Below are positions 37,427 through 46,262 of a DNA stretch of 64,000 nt, piece by piece. This DNA comes from Planctomycetota bacterium (GTDB lineage Bacteria; Planctomycetota; Phycisphaerae; Phycisphaerales; UBA1924): the NCBI GenBank assembly GCA_039819165.1, contig JBCBSM010000001.1:1178001-1242000 (forward strand), in the 5' to 3' direction. Numbering within the stretch: the first letter of the stretch is position 1; every line of letters begins with the position of its first letter. Position numbers and translations under genes: made by a program. Below the pieces are notes generated by a model. It saw only the letters and a list, made by a program, of their open reading frames with translations, was not told the DNA's origin and made no database searches.

Positions 37427-37729
37427 ATGGCACACAAGAAGGGCCAGGGTTCGTCGAAGAACGGCCGCGACAGCAACCCGCAGTACCGTGGCGTGAAGCT
37501 CTACGGCGGCGAGGTCGCCCAGCCGGGCAACATCATCGTGCGGCAGTGCGGCACGAAGCACAAGCCGGGCTTCGGCGTCCGCCGGGGCAATGACGACACC
37601 CTCTTCGCCGTGCAGGCCGGCCGCGTGGTCTTCCAGGGCCGCCGGGTGCACGTCGACCCCTTCGACCACGACGCCCCGCGCCCCCGCTGGCTCGCGGCAT
37701 ACCACGCCGAGCACTACAAGAACAACTAG
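37427..37729 (+). CDS. rpmA: 50S ribosomal protein L27 (bL27)
   Basis: A 100-residue large-subunit protein whose N-terminal arm reaches the peptidyl transferase centre. It begins [29 protein letters not shown], the bL27 signature, and contains [31 protein letters not shown] at 37427 has GGAGGG 9-14 bases upstream. The usual neighbour rplU (L21) is absent here, so the L21-L27 operon is split. Confidence 0.95.
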   Translation: MAHKKGQGSSKNGRDSNPQYRGVKLYGGEVAQPGNIIVRQCGTKHKPGFGVRRGNDDTLFAVQAGRVVFQGRRVHVDPFDHDAPRPRWLAAYHAEHYKNN

Positions 37730-37775
37730 GGCGACCGGACGAAGTGGCGAAGCAAGTTCTTTCGGACAGCGCTGC

Positions 37776-38654
37776 CTAGCCCCAGCTCGTCAGCAACTCC
37801 CGCAATCGCGCAATCTCCCGCACCACCGCGACGGCGACGTCGAGAGGCAACTGCGTGGCCGCGTCGCTGGCGGCCTTGGCGGGGTTGGGGTGCGCCTCCA
37901 GGAACAGCGCGTGCACGCCGGCGGCGACCGCGGCCCTAGCCAGCATGGGCGCCCGCTCCGGGCGGCCGCCAGTCTGCTCGCCCGAGCCGGGCAGCTGGGT
38001 GCTGTGGGTGGCGTCGAAGCACACGGGCGGCGGACCGTCCTCGCTGAAGCCCGAGCAATCGAGCTCCATGAGGTCGCCCAATCCGATAAAGTCGGTCACC
38101 AGCCTGTGGTAGCCGAAGAAGGTGCCCCGCTCGGTGAGCATCGCGTTGCCGCAGCCGGCCTCGTGCAGCTTGCGGAGCGGGCCGAGCATCTCCCGCGGGC
38201 TGAGGAACTGGCCCTTCTTGACGTTGACGGCGCCGTCGCGTGCCGCCGCGGCCTCGCCCGCCGCGACGAGCAAATCGGTCTGGCGGCACAAGAACGCGGG
38301 GATCTGGATCAGGCCCGCGACTTCCGCCACGGGCGGGGCCTGGCCCGGCAGGTGGATGTCGGTGGTCACCGGGCAACGCAGGCCGTCGCGGATGCGGGCG
38401 AGCCACTCCAGCCCATCGCTCATGCCCGGGCCGCGCGACGAGGCGATGCTGCTGCGGTTGGCCTTGTCGAAGCTGGCCTTGAAGATGAACGGCAGGCCGC
38501 TCTCGGCGCAGGCCGCCGCCAGCGTCTGCCCCACCTCGAGACCCAGTGCGAGCGATTCGAGGGTGCAGGGGCCGCCGATGATGGCCAGCGGATGGCCCTG
38601 ACCGATGCTGACTTCCCCCATGGGCCCGCCGACCGTGCACGTTCGTTGCCGCAT
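37776..38654 (-). CDS. kdsA: 3-deoxy-8-phosphooctulonate (KDO-8-P) synthase
   Basis: Condenses PEP with arabinose 5-phosphate to make KDO-8-phosphate for the LPS inner core. The sequence has PLAIIGGPCTLES, FIFKASFDKANRSSIASSRGPG, TDIHLPGQAP, VNVKKGQFLSP and FDATHSTQLPG, all KdsA signatures. It keeps Cys in GGPC, the metal-ligand position of metal-dependent KdsA enzymes. ATG at 38654 gives 292 residues; ATG at 38621 gives 281 and is equally plausible. The start is divergent from the ABC transporter gene at 38692. With lpxA it implies lipid A-KDO in this organism. Confidence 0.93.
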   Translation of the reverse strand: MRQRTCTVGGPMGEVSIGQGHPLAIIGGPCTLESLALGLEVGQTLAAACAESGLPFIFKASFDKANRSSIASSRGPGMSDGLEWLARIRDGLRCPVTTDIHLPGQAPPVAEVAGLIQIPAFLCRQTDLLVAAGEAAAARDGAVNVKKGQFLSPREMLGPLRKLHEAGCGNAMLTERGTFFGYHRLVTDFIGLGDLMELDCSGFSEDGPPPVCFDATHSTQLPGSGEQTGGRPERAPMLARAAVAAGVHALFLEAHPNPAKAASDAATQLPLDVAVAVVREIARLRELLTSWG

Positions 38655-38691
38655 ACCCCATGATACTGGCGTGCATCCCGTACAGTCTCCC

Positions 38692-39606
38692 ATGCTCCTG
38701 CTCGACGGTGTGCACAAGAGCTTCGGTCCGGCCCGGGCCCGCGTGGCGGCGCTCGATGGCCTGGATCTGCACGTGCGGCGGGGCGAGATTCTGGGCCTGC
38801 TGGGCCCAAATGGAGCCGGCAAGACCACGACCATCGGCATCGCCGTCGGCCTGCTGCACCCCGATCGCGGCCGCGTCACACTGGGCGAGGCGGGCACGCC
38901 GGCGGACGCGGCGATCCGCCGGACGGTCGGCATCGCTCCCCAGGAGATCGCCCTCTACGACGCGATGACCGCCCGCGAGAACCTGGAGTTCTTCGGCCGC
39001 CTGCACGGGCTGCGGCGCAGCGACGCACGGCACCGGGCCAACACGCTACTGGAGCGGGTCGGGCTCGACGGCCGCGCCGACACGGGCGTCGGCGGCTTTT
39101 CCGGCGGCATGAAGCGGCGGCTGAACCTCGCGGCCGCGCTCGTCGCGTCGCCGAAGCTGGTCCTGCTGGACGAACCCACCGCCGGCGTCGATCCGCAGTC
39201 CCGCAACGCCATCTTCGAGATCATCGCCGAGCTCCGCGACGAGGGCGTCACCGTGCTCTTCAGCACGCACTACATGGAAGAAGCCAGCCGGTTGTGCGAT
39301 CGCGTGGCGATCATCGACAACGGCCGCATCCTCGCCCTCGGCACCGTCGACGAACTGGTAGCCGAGCACGGCGGACCGAGCGTGGTCGTCGTGCAGCACG
39401 CCGGCGAGGCCCGCGAGCGCCGCGTGGAGACCACGACCCCTCTGGACGAGGTCGCCCGCGTGCTCACCCTTCAGCCCGCCGGGGGCGAGGAACTGGGCGA
39501 CCCATCGGCCGGCGCGACGCCGGGCCGCGTGGAGGCCCTCCGCATCGAGCCACCCGATCTCGAGTCGGTCTTCCTGGCCCTGACCGGGCGGGGGCACCGA
39601 GATTGA
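38692..39606 (+). CDS. ABC-2 type exporter, ATP-binding protein
   Basis: A 304-residue ATPase subunit. Walker A is LGPNGAGKTTT, the Q-loop is GIAPQEIALYD, the signature is FSGGMKRRLNLAAALV, Walker B is LVLLDEPTAGVDPQSR and the switch His is in FSTHYME. The C-terminal 80 residues are the divergent regulatory tail seen in drug or Na+ exporters. ATG at 38692 starts the domain; a GTG at 38671 is possible. It overlaps the permease gene start (TTGA). The exported substrate is unknown. Confidence 0.92.
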   Translation: MLLLDGVHKSFGPARARVAALDGLDLHVRRGEILGLLGPNGAGKTTTIGIAVGLLHPDRGRVTLGEAGTPADAAIRRTVGIAPQEIALYDAMTARENLEFFGRLHGLRRSDARHRANTLLERVGLDGRADTGVGGFSGGMKRRLNLAAALVASPKLVLLDEPTAGVDPQSRNAIFEIIAELRDEGVTVLFSTHYMEEASRLCDRVAIIDNGRILALGTVDELVAEHGGPSVVVVQHAGEARERRVETTTPLDEVARVLTLQPAGGEELGDPSAGATPGRVEALRIEPPDLESVFLALTGRGHRD

Positions 39607-40919
39607 GCGACCGCACCCACGCAGGCCGCCTGGGCGTGCTCGCCGCGCTGGTCGCCAAGGACCTGCGGCTGCTGTCGCGCGACCGCATCGCACTGTTCTT
39701 CGCGCTCGTGTTCCCGCTGCTCTTCGGCGTGCTCTTCGGTGCGGTGTTTAGCGGCACCAGCGACGCCGAGGGTCCGCCACGCATCGCCGTCGTGCTGGTC
39801 GACCTGGACCAGACGGAGGACTCGGCGGCGCTGATCGGCCTTCTGCGGCAGCGCGAGCGGATCGAGTTCCACGACGCCGAGACGGCCGAGCACGCCCACG
39901 AACTCGTCAACGATGGCGCCGCCGACGCCTACGTGCTAATCGCGCCGGGCTTCGGCGAGCGGGCCCGGATGCCCTTCGCGGGCGAGCCCATGCGCGTCGA
40001 GGTCGGCTCGGGGCCGACCGGTCGACCGGCGCGGGGCATCCTGGGCGGCGTGGTGACCGAGGCCGCCTTCCGATTGCTCGGCGAGAACCTGGCCGACCCC
40101 GAGCGTGCGAGCGGCATGATCGAGTCGGGCCGTCGGCAGATCGAGGCGGCCGAGGGCATGGACGCGGGCCAGAAGCTGGCGTTCCGCGCGCTCATGAACG
40201 CGGCCGACGCGGCGGTGCGCTCGCAGGGCGGCGGCGAGACCGACGCGGACGGCGGCATCGCGTTCCAGCCGGTCGAGATCGCGCAGAACGAGATCATCGG
40301 GGGCAAGGGCGACGGCGAGATCAGCGCCTTCGCGATCAGCTTCCCGCAGGCCGTGCTCTGGGGCGTGATGGGCTGCACCGCGGGCTTCGGGCTGTCGCTC
40401 GTCAGCGAGCGGACGCGGGGCACGATGACCCGCCTCCGCGTCGCGCCCATCGGCCGGTGGCACATCGTGCTGGGCAAGGCGGTCGCGTGCCTGATGGCGA
40501 CCATCGCCGTCAGCGTGGCGCTGCTCGTGGTAGCGGCGGTGGTCTTCGGCGTGCGGCCGCACGCGCCGGCGACGCTCGCCATCGCCGTGGTGTCGGTCGC
40601 ACTGTGCTTCGTGGGCGTGATGATGCTCCTGGCGGCGCTGGGCACGAGCGAGGCCAGCGGCAGCGCGCTGAGCTGGGGCGTGCTGCTCACCATGGCCATG
40701 ATCGGGGGCGGCGCCATCCCGTTGACCTTCATGCCCGGCTGGCTCCGCGAGATCGGCCACGTCAGCCCGGTGAAGTGGGGCATCCTGGCCATCGAGGGTG
40801 GCCTGTGGCGGGACTTCTCACCGGCCGCCATGGCCCTGCCGATAGGCATGCTGCTGGGCATCGGGGCGCTGTGCTTCGCCGCGGGCGCCGCGATCTTCGC
40901 CCGCCGCGAGGCCCACTAG
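39603..40919 (+). CDS. ABC-2 type exporter, permease protein
   Basis: A 438-residue membrane protein with TM1 at about 27-47 (IALFFALVFPLLFGVLFGAVF), a large extracytoplasmic domain (about 50-240), and five more helices in the last 200 residues including VLWGVMGCTAGFGLSLVSE and VALLVVAAVVFGV. The ERTRGTMTRLRVAPIGRW stretch is the ABC-2 coupling region. TTG at 39603 overlaps the TGA of the ATPase gene, so the two are coupled and almost certainly form one exporter (half-transporter dimer). Confidence 0.9.
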   Translation: MSDRTHAGRLGVLAALVAKDLRLLSRDRIALFFALVFPLLFGVLFGAVFSGTSDAEGPPRIAVVLVDLDQTEDSAALIGLLRQRERIEFHDAETAEHAHELVNDGAADAYVLIAPGFGERARMPFAGEPMRVEVGSGPTGRPARGILGGVVTEAAFRLLGENLADPERASGMIESGRRQIEAAEGMDAGQKLAFRALMNAADAAVRSQGGGETDADGGIAFQPVEIAQNEIIGGKGDGEISAFAISFPQAVLWGVMGCTAGFGLSLVSERTRGTMTRLRVAPIGRWHIVLGKAVACLMATIAVSVALLVVAAVVFGVRPHAPATLAIAVVSVALCFVGVMMLLAALGTSEASGSALSWGVLLTMAMIGGGAIPLTFMPGWLREIGHVSPVKWGILAIEGGLWRDFSPAAMALPIGMLLGIGALCFAAGAAIFARREAH

Positions 40920-41012
40920 CGCCGCTTCCTCGGCGGCCGCCGACCCGCCGGAGCCGCCGCCGCCCGGTTTTCCCGGTTGTGCGGGGCGACCCCCGCGCGG
41001 TACGCTGTGGAC

Positions 41013-42419
41013 ATGCCCACGGAGCCCGACGCCATGCCCCGACGCCTCCGCCGACTCCGCCGCCTGGTGATGATGTTCGCCTTCGCCACGATCGCGCTGG
41101 GCCAGCCCGCGGGCGACGAGGGCCTCGCGCTCGTCCGCCAGTCCGACCAGGCGTTGCGTGCGCTGCCCGCCATCGCCGCGACGATCGAACGCGAGGGCGT
41201 GGGCGCGCAGGCGACCCGCGAGCCGTTCGCGAGCGCCCGCGTCGTGCTCGCCCGACGGACCGACCTGCCGGCCGAGTACCAGCGGGCCGGGTTGCTCGGC
41301 GGCGACGGCGCGATGCAGTGGCGGGTGGCGGCGTTCGGCACGGCGGCCGTCGGCGGCAAGGGCCGCGGCATGCCCTTCGCCTACGTCAGCGACGGCGAGC
41401 TCGCCCGCGCGATGCACATGGAATCCGCGGACCTGGTCGAGGCGCCGGGCGAGTTCGCCCACGCACTCCTGCTCGACAGCGGCGTGCAGCTCGCACTCGA
41501 GTGGCTGATCCGCTGGGAGGAGCTCGTCGCCTCGCCCCTCGTCGACCGCGACCCCAGGATCCGCCCCACGCTCGACGGCGCCACCGTCATCAACGGCGAG
41601 GAGTGCGAGGCGATCTACGTCGATCTCGGCGATTTCGGGGGCATCGCCGAGTTCGGCGCATGGTGGTACATCAGCCTCGGCGATCGCCTACCCCGGCGGC
41701 TCGAGCTGGTCTACTACGACGTCCGCACCGCCGAGGGCACGTCGGTGGGCGACGGCATCACCCGCATCACGCTTCGGGACATCGAGATCCTGCGGAGCCC
41801 CGGCGACATCGCCCCCGCCGTGCGCAACGCGGCGGCCATCCTCGACGACTACCCGCTGAATCCCGATGCGACGCGCTACGTCATCACCGTGGCCGACGAC
41901 AACCCGTTCCGGATGCTCGCGCCCGGCGGCATGGAGCTGCGGCAATTCGAGCCGCCCCAGGCCGAGCAGCGCCGCGCCATGGCGCGGCCCGAGCCGCCCT
42001 CCAACCTGCCCGCGCCCGAGTTCACGCTCGTCGACGCCGACGGCACCGAGCGCACGCTGTCGGACTACCGGGGCCAGGTCGTGGTGCTCGACTTCTGGGC
42101 GACCTGGTGCGGTCCGTGCCGCCAGATCATGCCCCAGCTGCAGGCCGTCCACGAGAAGTACGACGGCGAGGGTGCGGTCATCTTCGGCGTCAACGCCTTC
42201 GAGAACGGCGACCCCAAGGCCTTCGTCGAGGAGAACGGCTTTACATACCCCCAGCTGCTCGAGGGCGACCAGGTCGCGGCCGAGTACGGCGTGAGCGCCC
42301 TGCCCACGCTGTTCATCATCGGCCCGGACGGCAAGATCAAGCTGCGGAAGGTGGGCGCGTCGGGCGACCTCGAAGAGGTGCTGACCGAGGCGATCGAGGC
42401 GGCGCGGGGGGCGAACTAG
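41013..42419 (+). CDS. Secreted thioredoxin-like protein (TlpA/ResA type) with N-terminal DUF
   Basis: A 468-residue exported protein. A basic start and hydrophobic stretch (LRRLVMMFAFATIALG, about 16-31) form a signal peptide. Residues about 35-310 are a lipoprotein-carrier or DUF2092-like beta domain (DQALRALPAIAATIE, WLIRWEELV, YISLGDRLPRRLELVYYD). Residues about 330-465 are a TlpA-type thioredoxin fold with FWATWCGPCRQIMPQLQ, where Cys-x-x-Cys is the redox pair, and GVSALPTLFIIGPDGKI with the cis-Pro. ATG at 41013. It probably reduces or transfers electrons to extracytoplasmic proteins. Same strand as the ABC exporter, 93 bases away. Confidence 0.85.
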   Translation: MPTEPDAMPRRLRRLRRLVMMFAFATIALGQPAGDEGLALVRQSDQALRALPAIAATIEREGVGAQATREPFASARVVLARRTDLPAEYQRAGLLGGDGAMQWRVAAFGTAAVGGKGRGMPFAYVSDGELARAMHMESADLVEAPGEFAHALLLDSGVQLALEWLIRWEELVASPLVDRDPRIRPTLDGATVINGEECEAIYVDLGDFGGIAEFGAWWYISLGDRLPRRLELVYYDVRTAEGTSVGDGITRITLRDIEILRSPGDIAPAVRNAAAILDDYPLNPDATRYVITVADDNPFRMLAPGGMELRQFEPPQAEQRRAMARPEPPSNLPAPEFTLVDADGTERTLSDYRGQVVVLDFWATWCGPCRQIMPQLQAVHEKYDGEGAVIFGVNAFENGDPKAFVEENGFTYPQLLEGDQVAAEYGVSALPTLFIIGPDGKIKLRKVGASGDLEEVLTEAIEAARGAN

Positions 42420-42446
42420 CGGCAACCGGTCACCGTCCTATCCACC

Positions 42447-43262
42447 GTGACCAGCATCGCGTCTACGACGAACCTCACGCCCTGCTGGGGATGCGGCCAC
42501 CCGGTGCCCCTGCAGGGCACGCCACGCTGCCCGGAGTGCGGCCGGGAGCACGACTCGCTGCCGTGCACGCGATGCAAATTCCCGGTACCGTTCGGTGAGA
42601 GACGCGTCTGCCCCGAGTGCGGCCAGCACCATCCGTGCAACACGCTGGCCCAAATACTTGCGGTTCGTCAGGCCGTCGTGGACGCCGCATCGTGGAACTC
42701 GGGACGCCACTGTGCGGGCTGGCTCGGCGTTCTGGCCGTCTACGCCCTGGGCGCCGTGGTGGTCACGCAGGATCCCGTCATGGGGCTCGTCGCGGGTGTC
42801 TGCACAGCGACGGCTCTCGGCGGCAGCATGCTGTTGATCGCGTTCGCGACCACGATCCACGCGGCCGAGAACCGCGCTGCCCGGGCCTTGTGGGTACGGC
42901 ACTTCTGGCTGCTCCACACGCCGTGGCTGGTGGCGCCGATGATGGCGGCGGTCGCGATCGCCACAGCGGTCCTGTGGCCGGGCCCGAATGCGGCCAACTA
43001 CGCGTTCGCCGCGCTTGCCGTGGGTGCATCGTTCTGGCTGATTGGCTGCGCGGTTGCGTTCGCGGCATGGCAGCGGAGGATGGCTGCCGACGCGGCACGG
43101 CTCCGCCTTGGCCGGGGCATCCGGCATCGGGTGTACGTCGCCGGAGCGGCCTGCATGCTCGGCGCGATGCTCCTGGGATTCCTGGCGGGTGGCGCGTCCG
43201 CCATCGGGGCCATCGTGTGGGCACCGGCGGACGAGGCCACCCGGGTCGCCACCTCCATCTGA
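42447..43262 (+). CDS. Integral membrane protein with two N-terminal zinc ribbons
   Basis: A 271-residue protein. Four CxxC pairs (CWGCG, CPECG, CTRCK, CPECG) in residues 13-60 form a double zinc ribbon. After that come about five hydrophobic helices (LGVLAVYALGAVVV, VAGVCTATALGGSMLLIAF, APMMAAVAIATAVLW, AFAALAVGASFWLIGCAVAFA, AGAACMLGAMLLGFLAGG). GTG at 42447 is the first start before the cysteines. No family is recognisable; such proteins are frequent and uncharacterised in planctomycetes. 27 bases separate it from the thioredoxin gene. Confidence 0.68.
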   Translation: MTSIASTTNLTPCWGCGHPVPLQGTPRCPECGREHDSLPCTRCKFPVPFGERRVCPECGQHHPCNTLAQILAVRQAVVDAASWNSGRHCAGWLGVLAVYALGAVVVTQDPVMGLVAGVCTATALGGSMLLIAFATTIHAAENRAARALWVRHFWLLHTPWLVAPMMAAVAIATAVLWPGPNAANYAFAALAVGASFWLIGCAVAFAAWQRRMAADAARLRLGRGIRHRVYVAGAACMLGAMLLGFLAGGASAIGAIVWAPADEATRVATSI

Positions 43263-43315
43263 GCAACCCCGCTACCCTTGGCCCCCTTCCGAGACGCCAC
43301 CCAAGGAGCCCCGCC

Positions 43316-43786
43316 ATGGAGACCACGCTGATCATCCTCAAGCCCGACGCCGTGCAGCGGGGGCTCGTCGGCCGAGTCATCGCACGCCTTGAGGACAAGG
43401 GCCTGCAGATCGTCGGCTGCAAGCTGATGCAGATCAGCCAGGAGCTGGCCGCCACCCACTACGGCGAGCACAAGGGCAAGCCGTTCTACGACGGCCTCGT
43501 CCGCTTCATGACCGGGGCGCCCGTGCTGGTTCTGGCCGTCCGTGGGCTGGGAGCCATCGCCATCTGCCGCAAGCTCATGGGCGCGACCTTCGGCAGCAAG
43601 GCCGAGCCCGGGACCATCCGCGGCGACTTCGGTGTCTCCAACAGCTTCAACCTGATCCACGGCTCGGACAGCCCCGAGGCCGCCGAGCGCGAACTCAAGC
43701 TGTTCTTCGGAGAGGGCGAGGTGCTCGACTACGAGCGGGCGATCAACCAGTGGGTGTACGACCTCTCCAGCGGCTCGCCGGAGTAG
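43316..43786 (+). CDS. ndk: Nucleoside diphosphate kinase
   Basis: Transfers phosphate between nucleoside tri- and diphosphates. The 156-residue protein has TLIILKPDAVQRGLVG, HKGKPFYDGLVRFMTGAPV, and the catalytic His115 in FNLIHGSDS. The usual GENAI stretch reads RGLGAIA (76-82), a mild departure. The length is a little over the standard because of the YDLSSGSPE tail. ATG at 43316 has AAGGAG about 10 bases upstream. Confidence 0.95.
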   Translation: METTLIILKPDAVQRGLVGRVIARLEDKGLQIVGCKLMQISQELAATHYGEHKGKPFYDGLVRFMTGAPVLVLAVRGLGAIAICRKLMGATFGSKAEPGTIRGDFGVSNSFNLIHGSDSPEAAERELKLFFGEGEVLDYERAINQWVYDLSSGSPE

Positions 43787-43822
43787 GCCGCGCAGCCCGC
43801 GGGCGGGGCGACGTTCGATGGT

Positions 43823-44101
43823 TCAGGCGGTCGAGGCGACGCGACGCGGTGTTTCCACCGCTCGGGTTTCGACCACGCGGGTCTCGACCACCGGCGCCTC
43901 GCCGGCGGATCGGCCGGGCGGAGCGTCCTCCTGCGCGATCTGGTCGGCCACCTCGCGGCGGTGGACGTCGATCGTCCGCGGGAAGTCGAACGCGAGACGG
44001 ATGCGATCGCCCTTGATGGACGCGATCCGCACGACGCCGATCGGGTTGCGCGGGTCGCCCACCACGACCTCTTCGCCCTCTCTCCGTGTGATCACCAGCA
44101 T
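43823..44101 (-). CDS. csrA: Carbon storage regulator CsrA, with C-terminal extension
   Basis: RNA-binding post-transcriptional regulator that blocks ribosome-binding sites at GGA motifs. Residues 1-50 match CsrA: MLVITRREGEEVVVG, VVRIASIKGDRIRLAFDFP, and the following VHRREVADQI helix. After residue 60 an extra stretch contains imperfect repeats (VVETR, VVETR, AVETP) absent from standard 60-70-residue CsrA. ATG at 44101 is certain from the conserved start. The gene lies alone, with no flagellar genes next to it, convergent with ndk. Confidence 0.92.
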   Translation of the reverse strand: MLVITRREGEEVVVGDPRNPIGVVRIASIKGDRIRLAFDFPRTIDVHRREVADQIAQEDAPPGRSAGEAPVVETRVVETRAVETPRRVASTA

Positions 44102-44178
44102 GGCATGCCCCCGGGCGGCCCCACCATGGCCGCTCCACCTGGGCTGAGTGTAACCGACAGGCCCACCGAACGCGCGTC

Positions 44179-44201
44179 AAAAAACCCCGGCCCCTGGGGG
44201 G
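44179..44201 (-). terminator. Probable terminator after the NifU-like gene
   Basis: On the minus strand a short GC hairpin (CCCC and GGGG arms spanning 44185-44199) is followed by TTTTTT (44179-44184). It lies 162 bases past the stop of the NifU-like gene and 78 bases before csrA, so it separates the two minus-strand genes. The stem is short, so strength is uncertain. Confidence 0.5.
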
Positions 44202-44272
44202 ACGCCCCGATAACCCACAAATGGCGCACGATCCTGGGGTTATGCGATGATTCGAGGAGCGGGGCGAACACG

Positions 44273-44281
44273 TTATCCACA
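44273..44281 (+). promoter_or_regulatory. Perfect DnaA box
   Basis: TTATCCACA matches the consensus DnaA-binding 9-mer exactly. It lies in the 261-base gap between csrA and the NifU-like gene. No second perfect box and no AT-rich stretch are near it, so it may be a titration or regulatory site, or chance. Confidence 0.4.
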
Positions 44282-44362
44282 GGATGTGCAGGGTCAGTCG
44301 ACACCTGTCGTGGGGTCGCGTGCGGCGCTTCCGAGGGCGGTGCGCCGACGGGTCCTCTCGCG

Positions 44363-44668
44363 CTAGTCCTCGTCCAGCGCTTCCACGGCGGTCACCTCGG
44401 GCACGTGCTGCTGGAGGTTCCGCTCGATGCCGCTCTGCAGGGTCAGGGTGCTGGACGGGCACCCGACGCAGGCCCCGTGCAGGCGGATGCGGACCAGGCC
44501 CTCGGCGGTGACCTCCACGAGCTCGACGTCGCCGCCGTCGGCCTGGATGGCCGGCCGGATCTGCTCGATCACCCGCTCGACGCGCTCGCGGACGGTCCCG
44601 GTGAGCCGCAGCGTGGGCGTCTCGACCGCGTTGGATTCGGCTTGTGGAAGGCTCTGGTTCTTGGCCAC
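44363..44668 (-). CDS. NifU-like C-terminal domain protein (Fe-S cluster carrier)
   Basis: A 101-residue protein with the NifU C-terminal (Nfu) domain at about 25-95: RVERVIEQIRPAIQADGGDVELVEV, then LHGACVGCPSSTLTLQSGIE, whose Cys-x-x-Cys (VGC with preceding Cys) holds an Fe-S cluster for transfer to apoproteins. GTG at 44668 has GAGGA about 10 bases upstream. Divergent from the lipoprotein gene at 44725 across 56 bases. SUF or ISC machinery is not adjacent. Confidence 0.88.
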   Translation of the reverse strand: MAKNQSLPQAESNAVETPTLRLTGTVRERVERVIEQIRPAIQADGGDVELVEVTAEGLVRIRLHGACVGCPSSTLTLQSGIERNLQQHVPEVTAVEALDED

Positions 44669-44724
44669 GGTGTGCGGTCCTCGGCGATGAACGCCAGCTT
44701 TCGCTCCGCTGATACTATGAACCC

Positions 44725-46257
44725 ATGCTGCCATACGCACGGAATGCGGCGACGATACCCGCCCTGACCCTGGTTCTTGGCCTTTGCCTGGCACTCTGCG
44801 GGCTATCGGCCCTCGGCTGCGCATCGGCGGGGGAACGCCCGACCGGCGATGCGCTGACCGACCTGCAGAACCCGGAGTTGCGGGTGCCCCAGCGGATCGA
44901 GGCGATCGATCAAGCCTGGGAGGACCCGTCGATCTTCCGCGGCGACATCCGCGAGGCGCTGCGGGGGCTGGTCTGGGCCGAGCAGGCGCCCGCGGACCTG
45001 CGGCTCGCGGCGCTCGACAAGCTGATGGGCGACGCATCTCCCGAGGGGCTGGCCGAATCGCGGACCTTCATCCGCCTCCGCGTGCCCCGCGTGGGCAACT
45101 ACGAGATGGTGCGGCGGATGGGCGTGCTGGCGGTGGCGCGGGGGTGGCGGGACCTGACGCCGGCCTTCGTCCGCAGCTACGCGCAGGTGGACGAGGTCAT
45201 CCCCGACGAGGAGCGCATCGAGCGAGACATCTTGGAGGCGCTCAACCCCGAGGAGTCGCTCGAGCGGATCGTCATCCGCGTGTTCCTCGACCCCAACCAG
45301 CCGCCGATCGCCGGCGAGGACGTCAACGACCGCGTCCGGGCGGAGGCGTGGGATCTGCTTGCGCGGCTGGATCCCTCGGGCGACGCGCGGCGGGACATCC
45401 TCGCCGGCGAGCAGCTGCCCGCCGACGCCGAGGGCACCCGCGTGCTCGGGGCCATGCGCCGAGGCCTCACCGAGCTGCGGGTCGTGCCGCGAACGGGCGA
45501 CGAGCTCCGCTGGTTGCTCTCGCTGGCCGATAGCGGCCGCTCCAGCAACGCCGCCTGGTGGAACGAGGTGGCGACCATCGTGCGGCGGCTGGATAGCGAC
45601 CAGGCCGCGGGGCTGCGGCTGCGGCACCTCGAGGTGCTCCGCTGGGCGTCGGTCTACCGCGAGCCCTGGCTCAGGCAGAGCCGCCAGGAGATGCTCTCGC
45701 GATTGGCGCAGCGGCTGGCCGAGCGCGAGTTCACGCCGCGGCGTGCCGACGAGCGCGAGCTCCGCGACATCCCGCAGGAATTCGTCGACGCAAGGCCGGC
45801 CCTGAGCTGGGGCGACGCCGTCTCGCTGCTGGCCCTCGACGTAGCGCTGCACGACCCCGACGTGCTCGCGGACCTCTTCCGGCAGGTCGCCCTCGACCGA
45901 GACGATGAGACGACCGAGTACGGCGGGCTGGTCTTCGCCGGAGACGACGGCCGATTCCTGGTGCGGCTGTATCCGCCGCGGCCCCAGCATCGCCGGGGGG
46001 ACGACATCTTCGTGGCGTCGTCCGACATGGTCGACCAGGGCGACCAGGCGATCGCGTGGTACCACTTCCATGCCACGCGGGAGCGCAACTCCCGCTTCGC
46101 CGGGCCGAGCCTCGAGGACTTCGAGCAGGCGCGATCCTCGGGCCGGCTGGCGCTCGTGCTGACCTCGGTGCGGGAGGGCGAGCTGAACGCCGACGCGTAC
46201 GCCGGGGAGCCCTTCGCCGTCGACCTGGGTGAGGTCGTCGGCCCGCCCTCGAACTAG
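44725..46257 (+). CDS. Lipoprotein with a C-terminal JAMM-like motif, unknown function
   Basis: A 510-residue predicted lipoprotein: residues 14-32 form a signal sequence and the lipobox is ALGC with Cys32 (LSALGCAS). The middle (about 45-340) is helical and acidic, with repeated short helices resembling HEAT-type repeats. The last 130 residues are different: YGGLVFAGDDGRFLVRLYPP, then YHFHATRERNSRFAGPSLED near 446-465 and AVDLGEV at the end. His447, His449, Ser462 and Asp465 echo the JAMM HxH...SxxD metal motif. No family is recognised. It runs on into the M48 gene 5 bases later. Confidence 0.62.
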   Translation: MLPYARNAATIPALTLVLGLCLALCGLSALGCASAGERPTGDALTDLQNPELRVPQRIEAIDQAWEDPSIFRGDIREALRGLVWAEQAPADLRLAALDKLMGDASPEGLAESRTFIRLRVPRVGNYEMVRRMGVLAVARGWRDLTPAFVRSYAQVDEVIPDEERIERDILEALNPEESLERIVIRVFLDPNQPPIAGEDVNDRVRAEAWDLLARLDPSGDARRDILAGEQLPADAEGTRVLGAMRRGLTELRVVPRTGDELRWLLSLADSGRSSNAAWWNEVATIVRRLDSDQAAGLRLRHLEVLRWASVYREPWLRQSRQEMLSRLAQRLAEREFTPRRADERELRDIPQEFVDARPALSWGDAVSLLALDVALHDPDVLADLFRQVALDRDDETTEYGGLVFAGDDGRFLVRLYPPRPQHRRGDDIFVASSDMVDQGDQAIAWYHFHATRERNSRFAGPSLEDFEQARSSGRLALVLTSVREGELNADAYAGEPFAVDLGEVVGPPSN

Positions 46258-46262
46258 CCGGC

